This document shows positions 15,982-25,166 of a DNA stretch of 64,000 nt, piece after piece. How positions within the stretch are numbered: the stretch's first letter is position 1; the number at the start of each line of letters is the position of its first letter. The notes under the pieces are model-generated. The model was not told where the DNA came from and did not search any database. It saw only the letters and a list, made by a program, of their open reading frames with translations. The position numbers were made by a program, and so were the translations under genes. Source of the stretch: Candidatus Rokuibacteriota bacterium (GTDB taxonomy: Bacteria > Methylomirabilota > Methylomirabilia > Rokubacteriales > CSP1-6). The stretch covers positions 1-64,000 of the forward strand of contig QHTB01000149.1 in the NCBI GenBank assembly GCA_003220615.1, written 5' to 3'.

Positions 15982-17544
15982 GTGACCGCCACCGAGCTGG
16001 CGAAGGCGGCGCAGGACGCGTTCGCATTCGTCAGCGCCCAGCCGGGCGTGACGGAAGTGGAGGTCTTCGCGGCGTCGAACGCAACGCTGCTGACGCGTCT
16101 GAACTACACCTCGCACATCCCGTCCAACGGCGTGGAGGAGCCGAAGTCCGTCGCATCGCGGGGCCTCGGGCTCCAGGTCGTGTTCGCCGGGCCGGGTGGC
16201 GGCGCGAGCATCGGCTTCGGCAGCGAGGCGGCCGACCTCACCGTGCGCGGCGCCGAGCGCGCGCTCGCCAAGGCTCGCCAGGCGGCGGTCGTCGATCCCG
16301 AGTTCGTCTCGCTGGCGCGTCCCACGTCGCGTCAGGCGCGCACGCTGACGAACTATCACGATCAGCGGCTGATGGCGCTCGACGACGCGAGCCTCGTCGA
16401 GAGCGGCTGGCGGGTCGTGGGCGGAGGCCTGCGGACATTCCTGGCCTCGTCGCGGCTGGCCGAGCTGGCCGGGAGCGACGAGGGGTTGCGCGCGCTCGGC
16501 CTCATCCTGGGCGGTGACGTCACCGTGTTGCAGGAGCGCGTGGCCCTGATCTCGACGGCGATGCCGCGCGTGCAGACCGACGAATCGACGCTCATCACCG
16601 CGTTCGTCACGGCGATGGTGGAGGCGCGCCAGGCCAAGGGCTCGGGCTGGTCCACCGGCACGCGCCTCGACGAGTTCACCGACGAGGCCGGAGTGGAAGC
16701 CGCCCAGAACGCCGTCGCCTCCATGGGAGGCGCCCGCGTGCCCTCGGGCGAGTACACGATCGTGTTCGGGCGCCAGCCGGTGACCGACCTGATCAACAAC
16801 CTCGTCGTGCCGGCCTGCATGGCCAGCTCCTTCTACTCGTCGAGCACGCCGTTCCTCGGCCGGCTCGGCCGGGCGATCGCGTCGCCCCGACTGAACGTCT
16901 ACGACGACGGCGCCCACCCCGGTTTCATGGGCAGCAAGGGCATCACGTGCGAGGGCTTGCCGACGGGGCGCACCGACCTGATCCGGGACGGTGTGCTGGT
17001 CGGTTGTCTCAGCAACTGGTACGAGACCCAGCGACTGCTCCGCGATCCCGAGCTCCTGACCAAGCTCGGCGCCCAGGGACCCGTGGCCGAAGGTGCGCTG
17101 AGCCCGCGCAACGGCTTCCGCTTCGGCGACGGCGGGGGCCGTCAGTTCGACAACCAGCCCAGCGTCGCCGCGTCGAACGTCGTCGTGGAAGGCGCCGATC
17201 CGGTCTCGCACGAGGAGCTCGTGCGCCACGTGCGCGACGGGCTCTACATCGGCCGCATCTGGTACACGTATCCGATCAACGGCCTGCGGGCCGGTGATTT
17301 CACCTGCACCGTCGTCGGCGACTCGTACATCATCCGCGACGGCCGCCTGGCCGAGCCGCTGCGGCCGAACGTGATCCGGATCAACGACAACATCGCCAAC
17401 ATCCTCACCAACGTCGTCGGCGTCACCAAGGACGTGAAGGGCACGATCGTGTGGGCCGCCGACGAGGTCGTCTACGCGCCGGAGATCGCCGTGTCGCGCG
17501 TGCGCGTGGACGCCATCGCCGGCTTCATGGAGGAGCTGCCCTGA
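15982..17544 (+). CDS. PmbA/TldE-like protein (first TldD/PmbA pair)
   Basis: A 520-residue TldD/PmbA-family protein without an HExxH motif, so it would be the non-catalytic partner of the TldD-like protein at 13979. The C-terminal half shows family features (YTIVFGRQPVTDLINNLVVP, FTCTVVGDSYIIRDGRLAEPL). It starts at GTG 15982, 7 bases after the Sec-rhodanese stop, and its own stop overlaps the ATG of the transketolase subunit (ATGA type). Partnership with the TldD-like protein is inferred from synteny. Confidence 0.82.
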   Translation: MTATELAKAAQDAFAFVSAQPGVTEVEVFAASNATLLTRLNYTSHIPSNGVEEPKSVASRGLGLQVVFAGPGGGASIGFGSEAADLTVRGAERALAKARQAAVVDPEFVSLARPTSRQARTLTNYHDQRLMALDDASLVESGWRVVGGGLRTFLASSRLAELAGSDEGLRALGLILGGDVTVLQERVALISTAMPRVQTDESTLITAFVTAMVEARQAKGSGWSTGTRLDEFTDEAGVEAAQNAVASMGGARVPSGEYTIVFGRQPVTDLINNLVVPACMASSFYSSSTPFLGRLGRAIASPRLNVYDDGAHPGFMGSKGITCEGLPTGRTDLIRDGVLVGCLSNWYETQRLLRDPELLTKLGAQGPVAEGALSPRNGFRFGDGGGRQFDNQPSVAASNVVVEGADPVSHEELVRHVRDGLYIGRIWYTYPINGLRAGDFTCTVVGDSYIIRDGRLAEPLRPNVIRINDNIANILTNVVGVTKDVKGTIVWAADEVVYAPEIAVSRVRVDAIAGFMEELP

Positions 17545-18458
17545 TGCCAGACGCCCGTCTCGAGTCCATCGCCCGCGAGTGCCGCGTGCAGATCATCCGC
17601 ATGCTGACCCACGCCGGCTCCGGCCATCCCGGCGGCTCGCTGTCGGTCATCGACCTCGTGGTGTCGATCATGTTCGGTCGCATGCGTCACGATCCGAAGC
17701 GTCCCGACTGGCCCGAGCGCGATCGCCTGATCCTGTCCAAAGGCCACGCGGTGCCCGCGATGTACGCGGCGATGGCACGCGCGGGATACTTTCCCGAGGA
17801 GCGCTTGATCACGCTGCGCAAGCTCGGCAGCCCACTCCAGGGCCATCCCGATCGGATGGCGCTGCCCGGCATCGAGGCGGCCACCGGCTCGCTCGGCCAG
17901 GGCCTCTCGATCTCGCTCGGAATGGCGCTCGGCTTTCGCCTCGGCGGGAAACCCAATCGCGTGTACTGCATCCTCGGTGACGGCGAGATCCAGGAGGGTC
18001 AGGTCTGGGAGGCGGCCATGGAGGGACCGAAGCTCGGTCAGCCTGGGCACGGCCTCGGCAACCTGACGGTGATCCTCGACGAAAACCGGATCCAGCTCGA
18101 CGACTTCGTGGCGAAGATCCTCGACCTCGAGCCGGTGGTCCAGAAGTGGCAGGCGTTCGGCTGGCCGGTGATCGAGATCGACGGTCACGACCTCGATCAG
18201 ATCGGCAAGGCGCTCGATCAGGCCCAGGCCCACACCAACGGCCCGACGTTCATCGTCGCCCATACCGTCAAGGGCAAGGGCGTCTCGTTCATGGAGAACA
18301 ACCCCGAGTGGCACGGCAAGGCTCCCAAGCCATCGGAAGCCATTGCGGCCATCCGAGAGATCCTCGGCGGCAGCGCTGCCGGTTGGGACGGCTATCTCGC
18401 CAAGGACAGCGCGACGGCCGCCATCGTCGCCGAGCTCAGCGCCCTCGACAAAAAGTAA
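17544..18458 (+). CDS. Transketolase, N-terminal (TPP-binding) subunit
   Basis: A 304-residue split transketolase subunit. HAGSGHPGGSLS near 26 binds the TPP pyrophosphate side, SKGHA is near 68, GSLGQGLS near 117, and GDGEIQEGQ near 146 is the TPP-magnesium motif. The C-terminal part (GHD..I, NPEWHGKAP) is standard. It works with the subunit encoded 9 bases downstream to transfer two-carbon ketol units in the pentose phosphate pathway, or perhaps a related sugar pathway. ATG 17544 overlaps the preceding stop. It belongs to the moeA operon by position. Confidence 0.92.
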   Translation: MPDARLESIARECRVQIIRMLTHAGSGHPGGSLSVIDLVVSIMFGRMRHDPKRPDWPERDRLILSKGHAVPAMYAAMARAGYFPEERLITLRKLGSPLQGHPDRMALPGIEAATGSLGQGLSISLGMALGFRLGGKPNRVYCILGDGEIQEGQVWEAAMEGPKLGQPGHGLGNLTVILDENRIQLDDFVAKILDLEPVVQKWQAFGWPVIEIDGHDLDQIGKALDQAQAHTNGPTFIVAHTVKGKGVSFMENNPEWHGKAPKPSEAIAAIREILGGSAAGWDGYLAKDSATAAIVAELSALDKK

Positions 18459-18467
18459 GGAGCCACG

Positions 18468-19394
18468 ATGCCCGCGAAAGCCACTCGCGCCGCCTTCGGT
18501 GAAGCGCTGCTCGAACTGGGTGCCCGCGACGAGCGCATCGTCAGCGTGGACGCCGACCTCTCGAAGTCGACGATGACCGTGAGCTTTGCCAAGAAATTCC
18601 CCGGCCGAGCCTTCAACGTCGGCATCGCCGAGCAGAACGCCATCGGCATCGCGGCCGGCCTCGCGCTGGCCGGCCAGATCCCGTTCGTCTGCTCGTTCGC
18701 CTGCTTCCTGGCCGGCCGCTTCGAAACGATCCGCATCTCGGTCGCCTACACCAACGCCAACGTCAAGCTGGTGGGCACGCACGCGGGGATCGCGATCGGC
18801 GAGGACGGCTACAGCCAGATGGGCCTGGAGGATGTTGCCTGCCTGCGCGCGCTGCCCAACATTCCCATCATCCAGCCCGCCGACGAGCACGAGACGAAGC
18901 AGGTCATCGCCTACGCCGTCGAGCACGAGGGCCCGCTCTACCTCCGACTCACCCGCCAGAACATGGAGCCGGTGTGCCCGCCCGACTCGCGCTTCCGTCT
19001 CGGCCGCTGGCTCACGCTCAATGCCGGCGCCGACGTGACGCTGGTCGGCTCGGGCGGGCCAATCGCCAACTGCCTGGCGGCGGCGAAGATCCTGGCCGCC
19101 GACGGGATCTCGGCCGAGGTCGTCAACGCGTCGTCGATCAAGCCGCTCGACGAGGAGGCGCTCCTGGCCTCGGCCGGACGAACGGGTCACATCGTGACGG
19201 TCGAGGATCACTCGATGGCGGGCGGGCTCGGCGGCGCCGTCGCCGAGCTGCTCTCCGAGGTGCTGCCGACGCCCCTCAAGCGTCTGGGCGTCCAGGGCTT
19301 CGGCGAATCGGGCGACGCCAAGAGCCTCTACGCCAAGCACGGACTGGATCCGGCCGGCATCGCCGGCAGCGTGAGAAAGTTCTTGAACCGCTAA
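18468..19394 (+). CDS. Transketolase, C-terminal (pyrimidine-binding) subunit
   Basis: A 308-residue partner of the N-terminal subunit. The pyrimidine-binding domain (residues 1-160) includes FNVGIAEQNAIGIAAGLAL with the catalytic Glu of IAEQN, and THAGIAIGEDGYSQMGLEDV. The C-terminal domain follows (VEDHSMAGGLGGAVAELL). AAGGAG lies 6-11 bases before ATG 18468, a good ribosome binding site. It is the last gene of the plus-strand operon; the nickel-transporter gene beyond it is convergent, with 25 bases between stops. Confidence 0.92.
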   Translation: MPAKATRAAFGEALLELGARDERIVSVDADLSKSTMTVSFAKKFPGRAFNVGIAEQNAIGIAAGLALAGQIPFVCSFACFLAGRFETIRISVAYTNANVKLVGTHAGIAIGEDGYSQMGLEDVACLRALPNIPIIQPADEHETKQVIAYAVEHEGPLYLRLTRQNMEPVCPPDSRFRLGRWLTLNAGADVTLVGSGGPIANCLAAAKILAADGISAEVVNASSIKPLDEEALLASAGRTGHIVTVEDHSMAGGLGGAVAELLSEVLPTPLKRLGVQGFGESGDAKSLYAKHGLDPAGIAGSVRKFLNR

Positions 19395-19419
19395 GCGCGC
19401 CGACCCGAGCGCGCAGCGC

Positions 19420-20160
19420 TCAGATCGAACGGACGAAGTACACGATCCCGAACGTGATCGCGGCCACGCCCGAGCCCAGCGCCAGCGCGCGATGGGCGTG
19501 CCGGAAGCGCAGCGCCAGCGCGACCGGATAGGTCATCACCGCCGTGAGCGCGCTCATCCCCGCCACCGTCCCGAGCGCGAACACTCCGAGATAGACGAAG
19601 CCCTCGAGCGGAGCGCGCAGCGTCGCGAGGACGAGCAGCGACACGGCGGCCGTTCCGGCCAGCCCGTGCAGCGCTCCGATCCCCAGCGCCCGGAGCGCGA
19701 CCGGCCGCGCGCCGCCGAGCACGCTCAGCAGCGACGGCTCGGGGTGAACGTGCGGATGGGCGTGGACGTGACCGCCGTGCTCGTGAGGGTGGCTGTGGAA
19801 CGCCGCGCCTTCTCCGTGATCGTGATCGGCGAGCAAGTGCCCGGGCGCCGCGCCACCGAACTCGCGCAGCGCGTCGCGCAGCCTGAACACCCCGAGGGCG
19901 ACGATGGCGGCCGCCACCATGAGCTCGAGTCCGGTCGTCAGCGCCTCGGGCAGCGTGACGTTGAGGAGGATGACGCCGCCGCCGGCCAGCGTCAGCGTCA
20001 CGGCGTGACCGAGGCCCCACAGCACGCCGACCAGCACGCCGTCGCGGAACCGCCGCGAGCGCGTCACGATCGTGGCCACCGCCACCAGATGATCGGCGTC
20101 CGTCGCATGCTGGAGCCCCAGGACGAAGCCGAGCGCGACCGCGGGACCGAGCGTCGTCAT
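19420..20160 (-). CDS. Nickel/cobalt transporter-like protein with His-rich loop
   Basis: A 246-residue inner membrane protein. HATDADH at 18-24 in the first helix is the H-x4-DH metal-selectivity signature of NiCoT/UreH-type permeases. A second helix carries GLGHAVT, and a third ALHGLAGTAAV. A cytoplasmic or periplasmic loop at about 110-140 is His-rich (HDHGEG, HSHPHEHGGHVHAHPHVH) and likely collects metal. About six membrane helices are visible, which is shorter than HoxN and closer to UreH/UreJ-type proteins. Ni versus Co preference cannot be decided. The permease gene upstream ends 12 bases before it. Confidence 0.85.
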   Translation of the reverse strand: MTTLGPAVALGFVLGLQHATDADHLVAVATIVTRSRRFRDGVLVGVLWGLGHAVTLTLAGGGVILLNVTLPEALTTGLELMVAAAIVALGVFRLRDALREFGGAAPGHLLADHDHGEGAAFHSHPHEHGGHVHAHPHVHPEPSLLSVLGGARPVALRALGIGALHGLAGTAAVSLLVLATLRAPLEGFVYLGVFALGTVAGMSALTAVMTYPVALALRFRHAHRALALGSGVAAITFGIVYFVRSI

Positions 20161-20172
20161 GGCGTCGTGCGC

Positions 20173-20967
20173 TTACTCCGACATCTTGAGCAGCAGGCCG
20201 GAGCTGCGGGCGTGACGGAGCGCCGCCGCCAGGGCCAGATGGGCGAGCAGCGCATACGCGGCGGCCAGCGCGAATCCGATGGCGATCGGATGCGCGAACT
20301 CCGACGCGAAGCCGTAGTGGGCGCGATAGGCGTCGAGAAAATGGGTGAGTGGGATCGCTAAGGCGACCGCCGCCACCGGCGGGGGGAGCACCGACACCGG
20401 ATAGTAGATGCCGGCCAGCAGCAGCACGAAGTTGGCGCTCGCCCAGGCGAAGGCCTCCGCGCGGTTGCCGAAGAGCGTGATCAGCGCGCAGACGCCGACG
20501 CCGATGATCCACGCGGTCAGGAAGCAGCCGGCGAGGAACGCCAGGAGCGCACCCGCCCCCGGCGCGAGCACGTTCACGCCGAACGCCCACCACCCGAGCA
20601 CGGCGAGAATCAGGAAGATGACGACGCCCCGGCCCATGCCGACGATCCACGAGCCGAGCGTCAGGTGCCGGAGACCGATGGGCGCCAGGAACTGGTGCTT
20701 GATGGACTTCGACCACACGTCGAAGAGCACGGCGTAGGCGACCTCGAGCTGACACACCTGCACCACCGACAACGCGATGGTCCCGAGCAGCACGAAGGCG
20801 GTGGCGTCCTGGCGCAGCTCCAGGAAGCGCGTCATGAGCCCGATGGAGACGACGCCGACGATCGGCCAGAACAGCAGCTCGAAGAAGAAGAACACGTTGC
20901 GCGTCGCCATCAGCAGATTGCGGATGGCGAACGCCCAGACGGCGACGGCCTCAGCGCGCCAGCTCAA
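20173..20967 (-). CDS. ABC-2 type transporter permease
   Basis: A 264-residue inner-membrane protein with six hydrophobic helices: FFFFELLFWPIVGVVSIGL near 25, several in the middle, and a C-terminal IAIGFALAAAYALLAHLALAAAL. The helix pattern and fused ATPase neighbour fit the ABC-2 export permeases. The exported substrate is unknown. The gene overlaps the ATPase gene by 17 bases, so the two are translated together. Confidence 0.82.
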   Translation of the reverse strand: MSWRAEAVAVWAFAIRNLLMATRNVFFFFELLFWPIVGVVSIGLMTRFLELRQDATAFVLLGTIALSVVQVCQLEVAYAVLFDVWSKSIKHQFLAPIGLRHLTLGSWIVGMGRGVVIFLILAVLGWWAFGVNVLAPGAGALLAFLAGCFLTAWIIGVGVCALITLFGNRAEAFAWASANFVLLLAGIYYPVSVLPPPVAAVALAIPLTHFLDAYRAHYGFASEFAHPIAIGFALAAAYALLAHLALAAALRHARSSGLLLKMSE

Positions 20968-21883
20968 CGAAAACCTCCTCCAGCTCGGGCTCCCTCACCT
21001 GGACGCTCTTCACGGTTCGGCCCTCGGCCAGGAGCTGACGCAGCAGATCGGGCAGCCGCTTCTCGGCGTCGTCCACGGTGCACTCGACCCATCCGTCACT
21101 CTCCGCGCAACGCAGCACGCCCGGCGCGGTCCGAAGCCAGGTGGCCCGCGGCTCGACGCGCAGGGCGATCACGTCGCCGAGGCCGATCTGGCGCTTGAGG
21201 TCGTCGGCCGTTCCGTGGGCGAGGATGCGGCCGCCCTTGATGAAGGCGATCTCGTCGCACAGCTCCTCGGCCTCGCGCATGTAGTGCGTCGTCAACACGA
21301 TGGTCATGCCCCGCTCGCGGCGCAACGACGCGATGTGGGCGCGCACCCGCACCGAGACGTCGGGATCGAGGCCGAGCGTGGGCTCGTCGAGGAAGAGCAG
21401 CTCGGGCTCGTTGACGAGCGCCTTGGCCAGCGCCAGACGCTGCTTGAGGCCGGTCGACAGCTCGTTGTACTGCGCGCGCCGATGACTGGTCAGCTCGAAC
21501 GTCTCGATCAGCTCGTCGACCCGCCGCCGCAGCGTGGCGCCGTAGAGGCCGTAGAGCCGGCCGTAGAACGCCACGATCTCGCCGACGCGCAGACTCCACA
21601 GGAACGACGGCCGTCCACTCGCCATGTTGAGGCGACGGCGAAGGGCCGGGGCGTCGCGGACGACGTCGTGGCCGAGGATCGTCACGGATCCACGATCGGG
21701 AGTGAGCAGCGTGGCGAAGATCGACAGCAGCGTGGTCTTGCCGGCGCCGTTCGGCCCCAGCACGCCGACGATGGCGCCGCGCGGGACGGCAAGCGAGACG
21801 CCGCGCAACGCCTCCGTTTGCCGCCGGCGGATCCAGCCGGCGCGGAAGGTCTTTTCGACATCGCGCGCCTCGATCGCCAGCAT
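20951..21883 (-). CDS. ABC transporter ATP-binding protein
   Basis: A 310-residue ATPase of an ABC-2 exporter. Walker A is GPNGAGKTT near 45, the signature is LSTGLKQR near 140, Walker B LLFLDEPT near 160, and the switch His is in [11 protein letters not shown]-terminal regulatory extension of about 80 residues follows. The start is set at ATG 21883, where the conserved [13 protein letters not shown] begins; the upstream frame has no support and the -10 box TACCAT sits 8 bases before this ATG. It pairs with the permease at 20173. Confidence 0.92.
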   Translation of the reverse strand: MLAIEARDVEKTFRAGWIRRRQTEALRGVSLAVPRGAIVGVLGPNGAGKTTLLSIFATLLTPDRGSVTILGHDVVRDAPALRRRLNMASGRPSFLWSLRVGEIVAFYGRLYGLYGATLRRRVDELIETFELTSHRRAQYNELSTGLKQRLALAKALVNEPELLFLDEPTLGLDPDVSVRVRAHIASLRRERGMTIVLTTHYMREAEELCDEIAFIKGGRILAHGTADDLKRQIGLGDVIALRVEPRATWLRTAPGVLRCAESDGWVECTVDDAEKRLPDLLRQLLAEGRTVKSVQVREPELEEVFVELAR

Positions 21884-21891
21884 GGAGCTGA

Positions 21892-21901
21892 ATGGTAACA
21901 T
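21892..21901. promoter_or_regulatory. Shared divergent -10 region of ABC exporter and Rieske genes
   Basis: ATGGTAACAT contains TAACAT for the plus strand (7 bases before ATG 21909) and TACCAT for the minus strand (8 bases before ATG 21883). The symmetry suggests one site serves both leaderless transcripts. Confidence 0.45.
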
Positions 21902-21908
21902 GCGCCCC

Positions 21909-22259
21909 ATGACCGCTCCGGGCGAGTGGCGCTGCCGCGCCGCCGATCTCGGACCTCGAACCACCGCCAAGTTACGTCTGACCTGCGGCGGTCGTTCGCT
22001 GGACGGCCTCGTGGTCAACCACGACGGCGCGTACCACGCCTACGTCAATAGCTGCCCGCACGTGGGCACGCCGCTCGACCTCTGGCCCAACGAGTTCTGG
22101 AGCGAGGACGGCCGCCTCTTCGTCTGCTCGACCCACGGCGCCCTCTTCGAGCCGGACACGGGGAACTGCGTGGCCGGGCCATGCGCGGGCGACGCGCTCA
22201 CGCGCCTGGCCATCCGGCGCGACGGCGAAGACGTCGTCGTCTCCTGTCCCGACGCATGA
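21909..22259 (+). CDS. Small Rieske [2Fe-2S] protein
   Basis: A 116-residue soluble Rieske protein. CPHVGTPLD (Cys-x-His) and CSTHGALF (Cys-x2-His) about 17 residues apart provide the two Cys and two His ligands of the cluster. There is no catalytic domain, so it is probably a ferredoxin-like electron carrier such as the NirD or dioxygenase-ferredoxin types. ATG 21909 is favoured because the -10 TAACAT lies 7 bases upstream; ATG 21900 overlaps that box. The stop overlaps the next start (ATGA). Confidence 0.85.
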   Translation: MTAPGEWRCRAADLGPRTTAKLRLTCGGRSLDGLVVNHDGAYHAYVNSCPHVGTPLDLWPNEFWSEDGRLFVCSTHGALFEPDTGNCVAGPCAGDALTRLAIRRDGEDVVVSCPDA

Positions 22260-22663
22260 CGGGCGGGCGCCTCGAGGTCGAGGAAGCCAATGCGCGCTTC
22301 TATCGCGCGTTCGAGGCCCTCGATCTCGCCGAGATGGAGAAGGTCTGGGCGCACGGCGAGCACGTCAAGTGCGTGCACCCGGGCTGGCCGCTGCTGGCCG
22401 GATGGGAGAACGTGCGCGCGTCCTGGGAGGCCATCTTCCACAACACGGGCGAGATCCGCTTCACCGTCGGCGACGTTCAGCTCGCCGTCTCGGGCAGTCT
22501 CGCCTGGGTCACCTGCACCGAGAACATCCTCTCCCAGGTGCGAGGCCGCGTGTCGGTCACGTCGGTCATCGCGACGAACATCTTCCAGCGCGAAGCCGAC
22601 GGCTGGAAGATGGTGCTCCACCACGCCTCGCACGTCGTGGGCTCACCCGGCGCCGAGGCCTGA
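22256..22663 (+). CDS. NTF2-like / SnoaL-like protein
   Basis: A 135-residue protein with the small cone-shaped NTF2 fold: [23 protein letters not shown] followed by [23 protein letters not shown] and an end [19 protein letters not shown]. Relatives are annotated as nuclear transport factor 2 family or DUF4440 proteins with ketosteroid-isomerase-like folds. The actual activity is unknown. ATG 22256 overlaps the Rieske stop, so the pair is co-translated. Confidence 0.82.
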   Translation: MTGGRLEVEEANARFYRAFEALDLAEMEKVWAHGEHVKCVHPGWPLLAGWENVRASWEAIFHNTGEIRFTVGDVQLAVSGSLAWVTCTENILSQVRGRVSVTSVIATNIFQREADGWKMVLHHASHVVGSPGAEA

Positions 22664-22666
22664 GGT

Positions 22667-23443
22667 CTAGGTCAACTTCGTGTAACGGGCCCGCAGGCTG
22701 TCGAAGCGCCGCGAGCGCCTCAGCCCCATGCGGTGCAGCGAGAACCAGAAGAGCATCGTGATGATCTTGATTCCGTAGACCGTCGAGGCCGAGAAGCTCG
22801 CCGAGGAGGCTTCCGGGAAGTAGCGCGTGGGCACCGCGATCTCGCTGATGCGAAAGCCGGCCGAGACCGCCTGACCGATGATCTCCTGGTCGAAGATGAA
22901 GCTGTCGGAGTCGAGCAGGAAGTTGACGCCCTCCAGCACCTCGCGGCGGAACGCCCGGTAGCCCGTGTGGTACTCCGAGAGGTCGAGCCCGAACGCCCAG
23001 TTCTCGAGGCGCGTGAGGACGCGGTTCGCCACGTACTTCCACCACGGCATGCCCTGCGCGATCGGCGAACCGCTCTTGAGCCGCGAGCCCAGCACGACGT
23101 CGGCCTGACCTTCCACGATGGGCTCGATGATCTGCGGCACCAGCCGCGGATCGTATTGATAGTCGGGGTGCACCATCACGACGATGTCGGCGCCGGCCCG
23201 CAGCGCTTCCGTGTAGCAGGTCTTCTGATTCGCCCCGTACCCGTAGTTGCGGTTGTGGACGAAGACTTGGAGACCGAGCTGGCGCGCGACCTCCAGGGTG
23301 GCGTCGGTGGAGCCGTCGTCGACGAGGATGACCGTGCTGACCGTGTCCTTGGGCAGCTCCTCGTACGTCATGCGCAGCGTGCGGCCCGCGTTGTAAGCCG
23401 GCATCACCACCACGACTCTCCGCCTCGACGGGTCAATCGCCAC
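22667..23443 (-). CDS. Family 2 glycosyltransferase (DPM1-like)
   Basis: A 258-residue GT2 enzyme. VVVVMPAYNAGRTL near the N-terminus, LVDDGSTDAT near 38, and MVHPDYQYDP near 90 (in place of DxD) are typical of the DPM/DPG-synthase-like group that moves a sugar from a nucleotide donor to polyprenyl phosphate. GTG 23443 is chosen because the GT2 sequence begins there and it overlaps the stop of the adjacent GT39-like gene. The C-terminal helices (VYGIKIITMLFWF) suggest membrane association. It probably supplies a lipid-linked sugar to the neighbouring enzyme; that is inference from context. Confidence 0.87.
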   Translation of the reverse strand: MAIDPSRRRVVVVMPAYNAGRTLRMTYEELPKDTVSTVILVDDGSTDATLEVARQLGLQVFVHNRNYGYGANQKTCYTEALRAGADIVVMVHPDYQYDPRLVPQIIEPIVEGQADVVLGSRLKSGSPIAQGMPWWKYVANRVLTRLENWAFGLDLSEYHTGYRAFRREVLEGVNFLLDSDSFIFDQEIIGQAVSAGFRISEIAVPTRYFPEASSASFSASTVYGIKIITMLFWFSLHRMGLRRSRRFDSLRARYTKLT

Positions 23444-25160
23444 GGTTCGAATAGAGCCGGCGGCCGCCGCTGGCGACCAGGAGATGGACGCTGTCCCGCG
23501 GCAGCGTCGTGACGACGCTGCGCTCGGCGGCAGCAACCGAGACGAGGAAGTGGCGCCCGGGCTCAGCCCAGGCGGCGCGGAGCCGGGCGCCGTCCCAGAA
23601 CACGTCGCGCGCCTCGTCGAAGGTGGCGCCGAAGGCCAGCGTCGAGACGCGCCCGTTGACGATCGTGATTGGCCGGTCGAGCGCGAGCGCGACCGAGGCG
23701 CTCTGCTCGATGGCACCTTCGTGCGCGAGCAGGTCGGAGCCGTGAAGACGGAGACGGAGCGCTTCGACGATCGGCGTCGTCGACCGCGCCTGCGCAGAGT
23801 CCGCCATCGCCCTGCCCGCGACGGGCAGGAACGCCAGCATCGCGCCCAGCGCCGCCGTGATGCCCAGCTCGGTCCATCCGCGCCACACCGCCACGGCGAG
23901 CGCGATGGCGGCGCACCCGAAGATCACGCTCGAGGAGAAGAGCACCGATCCGAGCACCAGCGATTCGTGCGGCAACTCCTGGGCCCGCGGGCCGAGGTTG
24001 CGCGTGGCCGCGTCGAGCCACCGGAGCGGCTGTGCTCGCGCGTCGATGGCCCCTCGCCAGGCGAGCGTCGCGATGATGCCGGCGGCGCCGACCACCGCGA
24101 AGATCGGCATCAGGAGCGTTCGGGACCGGAGCGCGCGTGGCTCGGCCACCAGCGTATCGTCCCACACCCGCGCGACGAGAAGCGCGAGCGCCGGGAACGC
24201 CGGCAGAGCGTCGTGAGCGAGCTTGAACGGCGACACCGTGAAGAACATCAGCACGAACAGCGCCCACACCGCGAAGAGGACCCACAGGCGATCGGTGGCG
24301 GTGCGCCACGGGCGGCGGAACGAGCGCGCGATCGCCCACGGCGCGGCCAGTGACCACGGCAGGAAGGCGACCACGGTGGCGACGAGGAAGTCGAGCGTCG
24401 GCACCGACGCGTGGCCGTCGGGAAAGTGGCGGTCGTGCAGATACCTCAGGATGTGGCCGTCGACGACGGTGTACCAGACGAATCCGTGATTGCGCCGCTC
24501 GACGGCGAAATACCAGGCGACGGGAAGGGCGGCGAGGACCGCGATTCCCCACCATGGGACCCAGGGTCCGAGCGGGCGCTCGCGGGTGATGAACAGGAAC
24601 ACGCCGACGGCGACGACCGCTCCCACGGCCAGCACCACGTCCTTGGTGATCGCGGCCAGGGCGAGGCCGGCGTAGAAGACGGCGAGGCCTCGACGTCCCC
24701 CGCGGCCGAGATAGGCGGCGGCGAATCCCGCATAGGCCAGCGTGACGAAGGCGATGAAGAGGACGTCGGGCTCGACCAGGCGCGCGTGGAGGAAGATGCC
24801 GAGGTTGGCCGCCACCATCAGTCCGGCCAGGAGTCCCACGCGCGCGCCGCCGATCAGCACGCCGGTCGCCGCGGTGAGCGCCGCCACCGCGACACCGCTC
24901 AGCGCCGGCCAGTAACGGGCGGCCGCTGCGGTGGGACCGCCGAGCGCGAACGCGGTGGACAGCAGCCAGTAGAGCAGCGGAGGCGTGTCGAAGGAGCGCA
25001 CGCCGTCGAAGCGAGGCGTGACGAAATCGCCGCGGGCGCTCATCGTGTGCGCGACGACGGCGTGGAATCCCTCGGGCGGATCGATGAACGGCGCGTCGCC
25101 GAGGCCCGCGAACACGAGCGCGGCCACGATGACGGCGACCCCGAGGGAAATCAGGCGCAC
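23433..25160 (-). CDS. ArnT/PMT-like lipid-linked glycosyltransferase
   Basis: A 575-residue integral membrane GT-C enzyme. The N-terminus reads GDAPFIDPPEGFHAVVAHTM, the first extracytoplasmic loop where ArnT-like enzymes have an acidic pair, and then RFDGVRSFDTPPLLYWL, the common KPPL-like loop. About ten to twelve helices follow, then a soluble C-terminal part of about 130 residues. Such enzymes transfer sugar from polyprenyl phosphate to lipid A or protein. The gene overlaps the GT2 gene by 11 bases, and CinA lies 6 bases upstream. Confidence 0.85.
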   Translation of the reverse strand: MRLISLGVAVIVAALVFAGLGDAPFIDPPEGFHAVVAHTMSARGDFVTPRFDGVRSFDTPPLLYWLLSTAFALGGPTAAAARYWPALSGVAVAALTAATGVLIGGARVGLLAGLMVAANLGIFLHARLVEPDVLFIAFVTLAYAGFAAAYLGRGGRRGLAVFYAGLALAAITKDVVLAVGAVVAVGVFLFITRERPLGPWVPWWGIAVLAALPVAWYFAVERRNHGFVWYTVVDGHILRYLHDRHFPDGHASVPTLDFLVATVVAFLPWSLAAPWAIARSFRRPWRTATDRLWVLFAVWALFVLMFFTVSPFKLAHDALPAFPALALLVARVWDDTLVAEPRALRSRTLLMPIFAVVGAAGIIATLAWRGAIDARAQPLRWLDAATRNLGPRAQELPHESLVLGSVLFSSSVIFGCAAIALAVAVWRGWTELGITAALGAMLAFLPVAGRAMADSAQARSTTPIVEALRLRLHGSDLLAHEGAIEQSASVALALDRPITIVNGRVSTLAFGATFDEARDVFWDGARLRAAWAEPGRHFLVSVAAAERSVVTTLPRDSVHLLVASGGRRLYSNRGD

Positions 25161-25166
25161 CCGAGG

